DNA from: Saprospiraceae bacterium
GTDB taxonomy: Bacteria > Bacteroidota > Bacteroidia > Chitinophagales > Saprospiraceae
NCBI GenBank assembly: GCA_027488855.1
Contig: JAIYAV010000095.1
Location: 19,645 to 83,644 of the forward strand
Length of the DNA: 64,000 bases
Direction of reading: 5' to 3'
Part shown: in pieces, positions 31,201 through 36,991 of the stretch
Position numbering within the stretch: position 1 is the stretch's first letter
Layout: each line of letters starts with the position of its first letter
Made by a program: the position numbers and the translations under genes
Notes under the pieces: model-generated
What the model saw: only the letters and a program-made list of their open reading frames with translations
Database searches by the model: none
Told to the model about the DNA's origin: nothing

Positions 31201-31311
31201 AGCCAATAGCGCTTTACCAAAAAACAAAGACAGTTTGCTTGGCTTAGGTGAAAAAGCTGTAGCAAACAAATCCCTAAAAGCATTGCTGCTAAGGTGTAAG
31301 GGTTTTTTCAT
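16246..31311 (-). CDS. Giant multidomain T9SS-exported surface protein (about 5,020 aa)
   Basis: Probably a very long cell-surface or matrix protein; function unknown. From the ATG at 31311: a long signal region ending LFNSLQAQ (about residue 50); Ig-like segments; a BNR-like stretch of repeated NGLxxSxxGG units (about 435-700); more Ig-like segments; six modules ending in GEVEDY-type motifs (near 1458, 1648, 1839, 2019, 2482, 2938); SdrD-B-like modules (GNLVWEDRNNNG and similar) directly after the last three motifs; HYR-like Cys-containing modules (about 3550-4600); a dockerin-like pair of EF-hand-type repeats (about 4675-4740); a cohesin-like domain (about 4805-4905); and a type A T9SS sorting domain (QNTPNPF, last 80 residues). 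TTG 31347 and ATG 31341 also open the frame. It is last in a five-gene operon. Metal binding is inferred from many DxNxDG-type sequences such as DWNGDGQF. Confidence 0.85.
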   Translation of the reverse strand: MKKPLHLSSNAFRDLFATAFSPKPSKLSLFFGKALLALFGISFLFNSLQAQTISTGSINPTQYCPGAAIAIPFTVDTFCLPAACLGNFAGNNTGPQNITYQAQLSNSSGGFGAGTTNLGTIVSQVGSNKAAISPLTINTTVPAGLPYSFQYRIRVLKIAPNAVVNGGPNANGNLTFGLLITANYPNPLGPFCVGDPISVPYTVNCPFNGPNQFQLQISPSPGNTWTTFASVGATGNGTINGNIPDVRTGTYKLRIRSTDPADVFSLESGNFEVRSGRLMTMKPANSIYCQGELLDLTYIFNNAEVINAPNTYTIQLSNTNFAANTLLSPNNTITIGRLVSAAKSGSILAVIPYDVGGTGYKIRIHASNGPLDGCEYGPYTIPSIRPNFTDPLSQFVCTGSALNLSTNSGWNSYAWQKICSPPFKNITAGLGNPATPTSFSIAKNGNNVYVGTGNGISISRDGGVTFTETELGTLLVKHVYVEGPRVYASTSQGIYLSSDNGGTFSANPGTIFDTGDGIPVLNVNVSAAQPGGAIVFAGTSNGLSRSVNSGGAFSTIFTDPVSSIFISGSTIYVGTANGLKISYDDGFSFPVTVGAGAGLLPSMNVTAVFAKDGVIYAGTDNGLAISTNGGIDWTTYTAFNSGLADDGITAIGVSNNLIYVGTTKGLSVSNLGVKNTPNGDYFTTITVGLASNVINALVAEPDGVSTTDNDVFLATLGGVGTNTFTLTDNLGNTNTFSVNPVTPADSWCRFQVKVQNNTCFLTSSQAQVADIPPNITSVTKVDPTQCGGSNGTITLSGLVANTKYQLNFTGPSAASAIPKSSDTVTTSATGQILISLIAAGNYSLSVSSLIVAPGQVDSCNSNVVTITVLDPPAPSTVTANAVPQVCQGANIVVTLTSVLGANERYMWYTDPAGTVPANPAFSLTSSYSPATPPSASGTLYVRKRNTVTLCNSAALTPVSYTVNLSPQITHSKVEPTTASSTDGSITIKMSSDPGSAPYLLQYTLPDGVTIVQVSGLTYAQLAAPTGYTIPALGVGNYTNISVTSMAGCQSNVVLSCPLLGPPPPDVTSTIGLKTVKCDIPGVAGGYFQQAYEDVCASDNLVDESVGSIAVGRIRQTKTDPFNNERVEMRGYVQFDISSYVPKNATIEKIEYRPKSLTGGFQAVCDVDVVHGSLSATGDIQFDITDVAPKYYGNFIGFDPNIFDDLGGAKYNDFTIGADATGQYTNLGAQGVADAQTRLAQDGVLRLGLRLSGTDFDLPVYQFHGIVFAPSAEHTLCITYTMRDFGDLPEPKFATDLAGGLVGPSHGMDSLDIDPRPTVTNIQPAMFIGTTPPDAEGDAFPSVLAEGDDNNNINDENINRGWFTNAATADSLIAGNSITMTFPVTNNLDTVANVIVFVDWNNNGVFENSTERYSTTVDSGTHTVVFNLAIPIFATGNIGVRVRMTSGAVFDAYGPAPDGEVEDYMLQGVAGFDYGDLPDVAAGTGTGNYETIYNINGSRGPRHRIDNRLKIGNTIDAEADGQPQANAFGDDINGIDDEDGVTQPDSIIRGKPAVFKVFVTNNTTANAYLMGFADWNDDGSFEDASPNQKSGPITIPAGGSGYYNVIFNVPVLPNPLPERVATRFRLSNESVAVQLSTGPVQGVTTDILGEVEDTYVTIVGYDWGDLAEPRYITDKQGGQPGPSHKIVPIIVTTPVLDTLHALYIGATPPDPELEGQPNQPATGDDTNTFDDEDLSPNNFLNPVTLLPYPLIATDSTVFRIPVTNNYTGKTATLWAFIDWNGDGQFNGVTETYQRPVSANFTGNINLGIRIPNIATSDSIGVRIRITSGNILNAYGQAPDGEVEDFMVELRGAEYGDLPDATAGTGNNDYQTRRVYNGPRHGVPVTPLVFIGKVIDTEADGQPTERATGDDNNQIPDDEDGIIFLGPLVPGSTAQLSFSGTNNTLDTAHLHIWADWNSDGILEYVDSVKVAPTTTVIGQVVNFDVPANATFAGGKVYFRFRFTTDVPFNAAPKPNGSAADGEVEDYFLPIFRLGNLVWEDRNNNGLQDAEEINLGIQNVRVVLRFGGVDPITGRCDSVTQNTAQNPNTPLIDGSTSRDFIQDSVLQTYTDAKGLYGFTGMIEGVYQIIAIDTFGLTPTRFDYIKNVTEEDLDSDGKPLKNPWAYLSGDRRQSKSQMFKLKIDQIGTDEEGILDQSNPQLLDPNAVDGLPDERVEQRIDFGYVGLDLGDLAESTNIPAGDPSNTNFITTENGTKPEGPKHIVTPDLRLGNCQDVEWLGQPDQDAGAEFKPGRDSLGDDPIADFSNYPNFPYDPSQGRRWPFHNAANACGDDEDGIRFVTPMIAGYEAQITVKYHAKINLDGPDAYLHAWFDWNGDGNFDDGAGKIDSNEHIIFTHLNGNPIVLEANTQAVKLEMSFLKFVGDSVRLSFKVPANVAYNNGNILSRFRISFDPRLGPNGILAPNLNFPDPQPGAGTTQVPGGIIPYGEVEDYFISLSKVGNTVFEDRDYDGYQDVLEPGIKNVPIKLQFAGLDGKLNTGDLYEYTYHDTTDANGRYYFCGLIGNVDPSGIPNPVYQIIVSDPAGMTATFNNPDLSDDSCIDDNSNGDDLLIDNRITTDTFTITNPMMLCLDENAPRNDVGGLVAGNNRPPSADALNNFPDNQYDETRDFGYTGFDYGDLPITAILPGSKYLTLRDSMNALFSGKFGPRHAIQPRLYLGKGVDGELNGKPDADAGSKAGGDDDDQGAFKKGVTVDDETGVRLLSPLLPGEYAYIKVNYTSQDTTNGGYVNKTAYLDGFMDWNGNGVMDLPAEKLEFTHQSVSTTAPFSTNLVPALGAPTRTATLPATGTNGVDSTILAFRVPTTAVFDSGTIFMRFRLGWTNYAAQFPTSFPNGLGTDNNIFHMTVSPYVKSFENNLPLGPILAPPANWTDAAGNTGRYPYPQGEVEDYAIPVGKIGNLAWFDHDVFGDQDTREDVVDSLHLVLIWGGVNGTTGAFDTVGYQTSLASLGTVTDILYNRTIAPPGVGTYAPGALVKTGISPAADSGLYSFRGLIPGVYYVLPMKYFATDSASFVNAWPKHRVVTLQDNPGVSDGQDSDGRTSGVGGTSRGPGAFVKITDGNSRQPEVCVNDRPLFAAPNPINDAREGGSGAELRANDAIENGKRDADDNANPFTPAFFPDNQWDKTVDFGWVDEPNVEASMDIVGVNFPTSQICGNFNVITHLCVKNPQEVPLDSFQMFFNLLNAYGPALYTASKPIVTIVDSAFVTNLPHQKIRKSSLVNFKSAVNAKPKDLLRVNPNYNGTTDTKLLLPTSENANFLLRGDSILCVQIEFEIDPTKNAAYPWMLSASVTARAIGFDKSNGNKRPLTDFRFFHPRFGKSIVVFDSTDEYDDPMPMAGLTYPAGGDGILFEGMVADRGLKGDYRPPFVSPNVTGRDKYLDEDDKAIMNDSCWIKTKWNSGYKEFQIALDANCEAVVNADLLVPNFIAACGFDKYPMGSYYRVIIQDKWTEETLWASVDRVPFDVKKYRDRTLIYKVRSVANHCNIIWGPITFVDKIPPVVTCPPNTSRKLNSKNQIVGTYTFVCSDVDSIYNVARSSNDSLYAYYTGKATATDACGAPRLENVKDEIQYFADCNASAAQGYLYAQIRRTFSFIDLMGNKANCSQLINIYRPVIKLPLCKIEVPNDKAKGDNLILPADLAGKKYNIAESVPYYINGAGKKVFITGKDYCGFAFNYTDEVSFATGQGLCGKKIIRTWSIFDWCYGTGTAYPNYLIQPATGNDCYAESNWNSGRYTWQQTIIVGDSERPIITALDVDKDGKVGAYTGAPQANPKTATATYDPDDVLEYSTGPMDCTGGFVFNRSSFNVIEQSDWCYEIRVVERVAILDLDERPTGVFVLKTDPGVKVTGDCTKGYTVSGVPIQGDWFVEVRVYDACYQDSLVWLPIRIVDKISPVAKCDDKLNITLDNQGNGFVAAKDLDEGSWDNCKLMWVKVRRPVSDACVATILKFPRVVDANKNGKLDPYDPSKGLLDLNKNGKADDYDYIDLNSNGTPQIEEYFTIGEYFTKNPPAAGNGSGMIMTPLMDTIPFFCCDGSALMVELWAQDKFGNRNYCWNNIQVDDKTPIQCLAPWEVSIYCNDKNLEFIDDRVKSARVFGDVIINSGAVCIQADTAYSTVKRLKCGAGTIERIWVLTKQTAKGPITTTCKQIIRVLPVREYNICFPKDVDQRDCKVPVIDTAFVKELGCDILAVNVSDKRYDASDTECYKIFRTYTVIDWCAYDDRCGDPMQQGSVYVVDRAYNEYGKKPIYVLVRDKDRNQREEFYLSLDETVDEVPTITLSDGKVLSGNDEAFVPPFCADAFRDNPYGLPVGEFYHSFMYTQIIKVYDEVKPVVTADPAKFCIREGGDCLANIKMIVTGKDNCSNEVTLETQYLMIAPFQTRNAGSMIFYATPRWSTKALAGGQFEINVSNLPQGKHDLIVVVRDECGNLSEPTRIPFTVEDCKAPAPICINGLSTELMPNGAGAGMMTVWASDFVASKIYDCNGQGTETNAAGAKLVTKYSINRVGSPVLEAQTSLPLTCADAGKNILVELHAWDNAGNHDFCVTYIEVQDNRKVCGGSGNVDLGSISGLITTDEAEPVLGVQVDLSGAATMKYNTPAVGTFTFNSLVKGSDFSVSAQLDKDHLNGVSTFDLVLIQKHILGVKPLEGAYRMIAADVNNSKSISTLDMIQIRKLILQIDTKFNNVPSWKFIDATYKFPDAQNPFTAEYPEVVNVNDLVGNVKADFIAVKMGDVNGNAATTTGLAATEIRTDRTMLLNAEEVAMKANTQYNIAIRAKDLQNIQGYQFTLNYDLNAVELEGIEYGIAKADNFGIFKDKGAITTSWNLGSTLNAAGNELLFTLKLKAKTGVKLSEVLNISSRLTPAEAYDKQNESIGVKLSFGADVTQDLAVLRQNTPNPFQDETLIGFYLPKAAKGTLTIRDTKGSLVYRLEGNYVKGENKVILKQADLRASGVLYYTLETADFTDTKKMILLNR
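22480..27475 (-). repeat. array of six GEVEDY modules within the giant gene
   Basis: Six protein repeats of about 180-460 residues. Each has a GDLP/GDLA opening, an acidic GDDxxxxxDE stretch, a DWNxDGxF segment and a closing GEVEDY/F/T. Closing motifs lie at about 22500, 23868, 25257, 25797, 26370 and 26940. The first three modules in protein order are compact (about 190 residues); the last three are followed by an SdrD-B-like module starting GNxxxxD. The DNA repeats are diverged, so the array is old. Each module shows Asp-rich loops that could bind calcium, which is inferred. Confidence 0.8.
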
Positions 31312-31371
31312 GAGATAGAGATTATTATGATCAGGTCGCATAAACAATTTGATTCTTCAACCCACTGATGA

Positions 31372-33225
31372 TTAGTGGTTTGATTTTATTCTTTGGTCAA
31401 TCAGTTTCCACTGTTCCTTAAATGCGGGGTCGCGTCGCATTTTTTTCAGGGTAGTAACTGGATCATTGAACAAGGCTTGTAGTTCTGGTGCTTGTGACAA
31501 ATCTGCACCTTGTTGCTTCAACTGAGCCGCTAATTTGCCATAAAAATCTTTAAAAACACCCGCTTGAGAATCGACCAATTGATCGAATTCGGCGTTTCTT
31601 AAAGCTTCATCAGCTGTTTCACCAGGTGTGGTATAAAAAGAAGGAACAGCAGCCAATGGGCTATCCGGGCGCAAAGAGCCTTTTCCTTCCAGATAGGCGA
31701 TGATGTTGTCAATCTTCTGGGAAGCTTCTTCTACTTTGGGTGCCAGATCGTTTTTGTTCAAGCCGACGCCAATTTTTACCACATTGAGTGGTTTGTCGGT
31801 GGCGGATTCCCAAGCTACTCCAACTACATTCTGGTATTCTGCGGCACTTACTTCTGAAGGGCGCTTTGCAATACCCATCCCATCGTTGTTACCCGAAGCC
31901 AGAATATAATCACCAACCTCTACTTTTCCCATTACCCGCACGGGTACCTGACCCATGAAGGCTACTTTTTCAAAGTTCTGTTCTTTGCCCGGTTGTGGGG
32001 CGTTGCCCAGTACAATTGGGCGACTGGAAACAACCATTACATGATCGGCATCCTGGGTATTGAGGGAAACGATACCTCCTTTTACCCCAATGATTTCACC
32101 AAATTGCAAATCGCGTGATTTGGCGTCGCGCTCCAGCCACTCGGCATAATCGCCGGCACCAGATGCGTATTCTACGCCGATTTCTTCGTGTATTTTGGTC
32201 GACCAGGTGATGGCTTCAGCCAGCAAAGCAGCCGCTTCAATCCCTACGGTGATGGCTTTCGCGGTAGTGGCAATCCCCGCAGCCAAAAAACCTGGGGATG
32301 CAAAAGAAAAAATGACCGTAACCCCGGCAGCAGTGGCAGCGGCATAAAGACCAGCTGCCATTCCAACGGTGGCGACTACGGAAGTAGCCAGAGAGGCTCC
32401 CCTAAGGGCAAAAAGAGCGACCTGCAATTGGTATTCCCAAGTAGCTTCCAATTCAGCGGTGGTTTGGCCCTGGATTTCTCCCCATTTGTCGACGTCATCG
32501 GCAAAGGTGACAAAGTTATTGTCATTGCTGCGTGATCCGTTAACCTTGATGTAGATGCCCTGTTTGCTCCCGGTAACGAGGAGAGGGTAATTGTCCATGT
32601 TCTGATCCGATCCGGTATTGCGGCCGTAAATTTGCAATTGACCTCCACTGGTGACAATAGCATTGGTGAGGTTATTGGTTTTGAATACCAGATTTCTGGC
32701 ATCGCGGGTACCCACAAAGTGAGTGGGTGGTAACGTATTGGTATTGCCGCCCGTATGCCAGTAGATGGACTGGTTTTTTTCCAGCGACTGGTCTTGTTCC
32801 AGCACTTGGGAAGCAGTTTCTGCATGGAACGCATAAGGTACAGCTTGCAGTTGGGTGCTGTTTTTGAGATTAAAGCGCTGGCTTCCTGTAGAGTTCATCT
32901 CCACATCCAACCAGATTTTTTTGCTTGCCCAAGGAATGGCGCTAATTTGACCGGAACGTTCCGAACCTTCACCGACCACAAACGCAAAAACACCAAGCTC
33001 GTTGGTGGTCACCTGATGTGTTTCAGTGTAGTAGGTATCTGGATTGTCGTTTTTGTTGGTAAACGAGACTTTTATGTTGATAGGCAGATTGGCTAGAACC
33101 TGACCAGTTGCATCATAGGCTACCGCCTGGTAGTTCATCCCGCGGGTTGATCCAGATTGGGTTTGTGCAAAGCAGGTAAAGCACCAACCCATCACTAGTA
33201 ATAAAAATAAGCTCAACTTTTTCAT
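31372..33225 (-). CDS. Exported protein with GDYAEWL module, paralogue 3 of 3
   Basis: Function unknown. The 617-aa protein has a signal peptide (to about residue 21), then an N-terminal domain of a type common in Bacteroidota surface proteins (GMNYQAVAYDATGQ, a TETHQVTTNELGVF strand pair, ending QAVPYAFHAET near 137). After a linker with YWHTGGNTNTLPPTHF comes a hydrophobic Ala/Gly-rich stretch (about 268-342), then GAGDYAEWLERD (358-364 core). A beta-rich region follows with GEIIGVKGGIVSLNT, GNAPQ, VAFMGQVPVRV and GDYILASGNNDG, resembling the C-terminal module of some tail-fibre-like proteins. The C-terminus is helical. No T9SS sorting domain is visible. It is 60 bases upstream of the giant gene and similar throughout to the next two genes, so this is a triplication. 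Confidence 0.8.
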   Translation of the reverse strand: MKKLSLFLLLVMGWCFTCFAQTQSGSTRGMNYQAVAYDATGQVLANLPINIKVSFTNKNDNPDTYYTETHQVTTNELGVFAFVVGEGSERSGQISAIPWASKKIWLDVEMNSTGSQRFNLKNSTQLQAVPYAFHAETASQVLEQDQSLEKNQSIYWHTGGNTNTLPPTHFVGTRDARNLVFKTNNLTNAIVTSGGQLQIYGRNTGSDQNMDNYPLLVTGSKQGIYIKVNGSRSNDNNFVTFADDVDKWGEIQGQTTAELEATWEYQLQVALFALRGASLATSVVATVGMAAGLYAAATAAGVTVIFSFASPGFLAAGIATTAKAITVGIEAAALLAEAITWSTKIHEEIGVEYASGAGDYAEWLERDAKSRDLQFGEIIGVKGGIVSLNTQDADHVMVVSSRPIVLGNAPQPGKEQNFEKVAFMGQVPVRVMGKVEVGDYILASGNNDGMGIAKRPSEVSAAEYQNVVGVAWESATDKPLNVVKIGVGLNKNDLAPKVEEASQKIDNIIAYLEGKGSLRPDSPLAAVPSFYTTPGETADEALRNAEFDQLVDSQAGVFKDFYGKLAAQLKQQGADLSQAPELQALFNDPVTTLKKMRRDPAFKEQWKLIDQRIKSNH

Positions 33226-33250
33226 GCCAATTTATTTATCGCCCCTTACG

Positions 33251-35065
33251 TTATTTTTTGGGCTTTATTTTTTGATCAATCATTGCCCACTGGGTAATGA
33301 AATTCGGATCGCGACGAACCTGTTTGATGATCGGAAGGGGGTTTTCAAAAAACTCAATCAGCTTTGGATAGGCATTGATGTCGATGCCCTGTTCTTGCAG
33401 ATTGATTTTCACCCGGGAATACATCTCTTTGATCATGGGCTCGTTTTGCTCCATCATGGCGTCAAACTCTTCGTCGCTGAGTTGTTTCTGCAAGGTAGTT
33501 TGAAAATTTTGGAGCGCCGCTGAAGTCGCGAATGCCGGATCACCTGCAACCAATGGATTTTGACCTTTCAAATACCCCCTGATGTTGCTTACTTTTTTCT
33601 CTAGCAATTCAACCTGGCCACTGAGCTCATTTGAGCCAATGCCAATGGCTACATTGACATAATTGATGGGTGCATCTTCAGCTGCTTCCCAAGCAACCCC
33701 TACAATTCTTCGGTAATCACCAATTTTCATCAGTTTAGGATGAATGGCTATACCATAACCATCGTTGTTGCCAGAAGGGATGATGTAATCGCCAATGGCT
33801 ACGGGTCCGGCAACTTTTACTTTTACCTGACCCATAAAGGCAACTTTCTCAAATTTCGACTTGAGTTCAGCTTTGGGCATGTTACCAACAATACCTGGCT
33901 TACTGGATACCACCCGAAAATGATCGGCTTCACTGGTATTCAGGGAGATTTTTCCTCCTTTCACACCTACAATTTGCCCAAAACGCATTTTGGGCTCCTC
34001 TTCCATTCTTTCTAACCATTCGGCGTAATCCGCTGCCCCGGTAGAATAGGTGACCCCAATTTCTTCCCGTATTTTCGTGTTGTACACAATCGATTGAGCC
34101 AATAAAGCAGCCCCTTTAGCAAGAAAAGCAACAGAAAGTGCAACTGAACCGATCGCGGCACCGGCTCCAAATCCAGAAGCAGCCCCACCGGCCGCCATGG
34201 CAATTTGTTCAGCCGCCTGGGCTATTAATGAAGCCCCTTGTAACACAAAAAGTGAAGTTTGTAGTTTGTATTCCCAGGTATCTTCTAGTTCTGACACGGT
34301 TTGACCTTCTACTGCGCCCCACCATTGGGTATTGACGTCGTCGGCAAAAGTCATAAAGTTGTTGGATCCGTCACGGGAACCAGTTACCTTGATGTATATG
34401 CCCTGGTTGCTGCCCTGGATCAGCACCGGATAGTTGTCCTTGTTGTCTTCAGCTCCACTCACCCCACTCTTTACGCGCATTTGCCCTTCTTTGGTCAGGA
34501 TGACCCGGGTGGTGTTGCTGGTTTTGAGGTAAAGATCCTTATTGTCGCGGGTTCCCAGAAAATGAGTGGCTGGAGAAGTATTGGTGTTGCCACCAGTGGT
34601 CCAATAGATGGACTGGTTTTTTTCAGTAGGTTCATCCGTTTGTGGCGCCAGAGTGGACGCACTCAAAGCATGCATGGCATAAGGTACGGCCATGAAGCGG
34701 TTGTGACTGAGTACGTTGAATGCCTTATCCTTGTCCCCGGCCATTTCCACTTTCAACCAAAACTGCTCTTTTGACCAGGGAATATCGGCAAGCGCACCGC
34801 TTTGTTGTTCACCTTTTCCAATAACCACCGTGAAGAGACCTTGTTCGTTGGTCATTACCGTTTGTTGTTCGGAATAATGAATTTTTTGCCCGGTCTCATC
34901 TCCAGCAATGGCGATTTTTAAAGCAATTGGGACATTGACAAGCGGTTGGTTGAAAGAATTGCGGGCAACTGCCTGGTAATGGATGCCTTGAGTGGTTTCT
35001 TGTGCTTGCAGTTGCAGTACAGTACCAACCAAGACAAACATTGACAACAGTAAATATTTTTTCAT
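33251..35065 (-). CDS. Exported protein with GDYAEWL module, paralogue 2 of 3
   Basis: Function unknown; same architecture as its neighbours. From the ATG at 35065 it is 604 aa: signal peptide (MKKYLLLSMFVLVGT...LQAQ), the GIHYQAVARNSFNQ domain, YWTTGGNTNTSPATHFLGTRD, a hydrophobic Gly/Ala-rich stretch (about 270-330), GAADYAEWLERM, the VGVKGGKISLNT / VGNMP / VAFMGQVKVKV / GDYIIPSGNNDG region, and a helical tail ending in a QVRRDPNF...W pattern. An upstream start at 35086 is possible but would place seven extra residues before a good signal peptide. It lies 25 bases before paralogue 3 and 65 bases after paralogue 1. Confidence 0.8.
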   Translation of the reverse strand: MKKYLLLSMFVLVGTVLQLQAQETTQGIHYQAVARNSFNQPLVNVPIALKIAIAGDETGQKIHYSEQQTVMTNEQGLFTVVIGKGEQQSGALADIPWSKEQFWLKVEMAGDKDKAFNVLSHNRFMAVPYAMHALSASTLAPQTDEPTEKNQSIYWTTGGNTNTSPATHFLGTRDNKDLYLKTSNTTRVILTKEGQMRVKSGVSGAEDNKDNYPVLIQGSNQGIYIKVTGSRDGSNNFMTFADDVNTQWWGAVEGQTVSELEDTWEYKLQTSLFVLQGASLIAQAAEQIAMAAGGAASGFGAGAAIGSVALSVAFLAKGAALLAQSIVYNTKIREEIGVTYSTGAADYAEWLERMEEEPKMRFGQIVGVKGGKISLNTSEADHFRVVSSKPGIVGNMPKAELKSKFEKVAFMGQVKVKVAGPVAIGDYIIPSGNNDGYGIAIHPKLMKIGDYRRIVGVAWEAAEDAPINYVNVAIGIGSNELSGQVELLEKKVSNIRGYLKGQNPLVAGDPAFATSAALQNFQTTLQKQLSDEEFDAMMEQNEPMIKEMYSRVKINLQEQGIDINAYPKLIEFFENPLPIIKQVRRDPNFITQWAMIDQKIKPKK

Positions 35066-35130
35066 GATGTATGATTTAGAAATCACTTTTGCAAATCAAT
35101 CGGGAAGGATTCAATTGAACCAAATGCCCC

Positions 35131-36930
35131 TTACTTTCTGGACTTCAGCTGTTGATCCACCAACGCCCAGTTGGTCAAGTAGGCAGGATTTCTCCGGATG
35201 GCTTTCATCGAAGGAATCGGGTTATCCAGAAATTCTGCTACTTGGGGAAAAGTTGCCAGGTCGTAACCCTGGTTTTGCAATTCGATTTTGGCTTTGGCAT
35301 AAATGTCTTTGATCAACATTTGATGCTGATCTACGAATTGATCAAACTCTTCATCGGTCAAGGCTTTTTGGAAAGCTGTCTGCGGCTTGACGACCTGAGT
35401 TGCAGGGGCGGTTTGCCCTTCCTCAAGCAGGGGTGCTTTACCTTCCAGATAAGCCATGATGTTTTCGATGTTCCGGTTGAGTTCATCCACTTTGCCACTC
35501 AAATCATTGGTGTTGATGCCAACTGCTACATTCACAAAATTGATGGGTCGGTCGGGGGCTTCTTGCCAGGCTACTCCTACTGAACGGGCATAATCACCTG
35601 CTTTCATGTTTTTTGGGTGGATGGCTACGCCAAATCCGTCGTTGTTGCCCGATGCAATGATGAAGTCGCCAATTGCAACTGCTCCGGCTACTTTCACCGG
35701 AACCTGTCCCATAAAGGATATTTTTTCGAAATTTGCTTTTTGGTCTTCTTGAGGCGCGTTACCAATTACGGCAGGACGCTTGGATACCACCAGGATATGA
35801 TCGGCTTCGGCGGTGTTGAGTGACACCAAACCACCGCGCACTCCCACAATTTCAGCATAATCTATGTCTCTTTCGCCTGCTTTTCTTGGTAGCCATTCGG
35901 CGTAATCACCCGCTCCCGTAGCATAACTTACCCCGATATCTTCTCTGATTTTTGCGGCCCAGGTGATGGATTGTGCCAACAGTGCAGCAACTTCAGCGAC
36001 TTTGCCAGCGATGCCAGCAAACTCGGCAACTGCAGCACCTACACCAAATACTGAAACCGCATAACCCGTTGCTTCTACGAACATCCCCGCGATTTCGGCA
36101 GCTAAACCTACACCTTGTAGTGCAAATAGCGCAACCTGGAGTTGGTACTCCCAGGTTTGTTCCAATTCCGAAAAGGTTTCTCCTTCAATGCGTCCCCATA
36201 CCGCAATGTCGTCGGCAAAGGTGACGAAATTGTTGGAGTTGTTTCTGGAACCAATCACCTTAATATATATACCCTGTAGGCTACCGTCAATGGTCATCGG
36301 GTAGTTGGCGAAGTTGTCGTCAGTACCCGTTACTCGAGCAGTCAAATGGGTTTGACCGATGGGTTTAAAGGTAAGGAGGGTTTGGTTATTGGTTTTGACC
36401 ACTACATTTTTATTGTCTCTGCTACCAAGGAAGTGTGTAGGAGGTAAAGTGCTGGTATTTCCGCCAGTGGTCCAATAGATGGATTGATTTTTTTCAGTAG
36501 CAATTTCTTCCGTCAGTTTAGAGGTGGTCGCAGCGTGCAAAGCATAAGGCACCGACAACAATTGAGTCCGGCTGTTGATTTTGAGCGCACGGTTTTGGTC
36601 TCCCAACACCTGCACATCCAGCCAGATTTGTTCTTTACCCCAAGGAACCAACTTAATGATCCCTATTTTGTTCTGGCCTTCACCAATCACCAGGCTAACC
36701 TGGCCAGCGAAATCAGTATTCACCTGATGCGTTTCGCTATAATAAGCTTCAATGTCCTTATTTTCGGATACTAGCGCAATTTTGATGCTTACAGGGGTAT
36801 TCGCCAGGACTTTGCCTGCAGCATCTCGAACTACAGCTTGATAACTGATGCCTTCTGTCCCAGATTGGGCAAATGTGGAGAGTATCCCCAGGCTACAGAA
36901 CACTATTAAGGTGAGTAAACTTTTTTTCAT
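35131..36930 (-). CDS. Exported protein with GDYAEWL module, paralogue 1 of 3
   Basis: Function unknown. The 599-aa protein repeats the plan of the next two genes: signal peptide (to about 22), GISYQAVVRDAAGKVLANTP domain, YWTTGGNTSTLPPTHFLGSRD, hydrophobic Ala/Val-rich stretch (about 265-330) and GAGDYAEWLPRKAG. It continues with the VGVRGGLVSLNT, GNAPQ, ISFMGQVPVKV and GDFIIASGNNDG segments, and a C-terminus with IRRNPAYLTNWALVDQ. The strongly conserved blocks among the three copies are the N-terminal domain, the GDYAEWL block and the RR[DN]P tail; the hydrophobic stretch keeps its character but not its sequence. It follows the small T9SS-sorted gene by 61 bases. Confidence 0.8.
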   Translation of the reverse strand: MKKSLLTLIVFCSLGILSTFAQSGTEGISYQAVVRDAAGKVLANTPVSIKIALVSENKDIEAYYSETHQVNTDFAGQVSLVIGEGQNKIGIIKLVPWGKEQIWLDVQVLGDQNRALKINSRTQLLSVPYALHAATTSKLTEEIATEKNQSIYWTTGGNTSTLPPTHFLGSRDNKNVVVKTNNQTLLTFKPIGQTHLTARVTGTDDNFANYPMTIDGSLQGIYIKVIGSRNNSNNFVTFADDIAVWGRIEGETFSELEQTWEYQLQVALFALQGVGLAAEIAGMFVEATGYAVSVFGVGAAVAEFAGIAGKVAEVAALLAQSITWAAKIREDIGVSYATGAGDYAEWLPRKAGERDIDYAEIVGVRGGLVSLNTAEADHILVVSKRPAVIGNAPQEDQKANFEKISFMGQVPVKVAGAVAIGDFIIASGNNDGFGVAIHPKNMKAGDYARSVGVAWQEAPDRPINFVNVAVGINTNDLSGKVDELNRNIENIMAYLEGKAPLLEEGQTAPATQVVKPQTAFQKALTDEEFDQFVDQHQMLIKDIYAKAKIELQNQGYDLATFPQVAEFLDNPIPSMKAIRRNPAYLTNWALVDQQLKSRK

Positions 36931-36991
36931 TGTCTAGAGTATTGAAGCATTAATCGTACAGTGTCGCACTGGACGAAAATCAAGCGCGTGA

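Noticed and set aside
31312..31347. Longer N-terminus of the giant protein (TTG 31347 or ATG 31341)
   Set aside because: The added residues precede a plausible export signal beginning at ATG 31311; not excluded with certainty.
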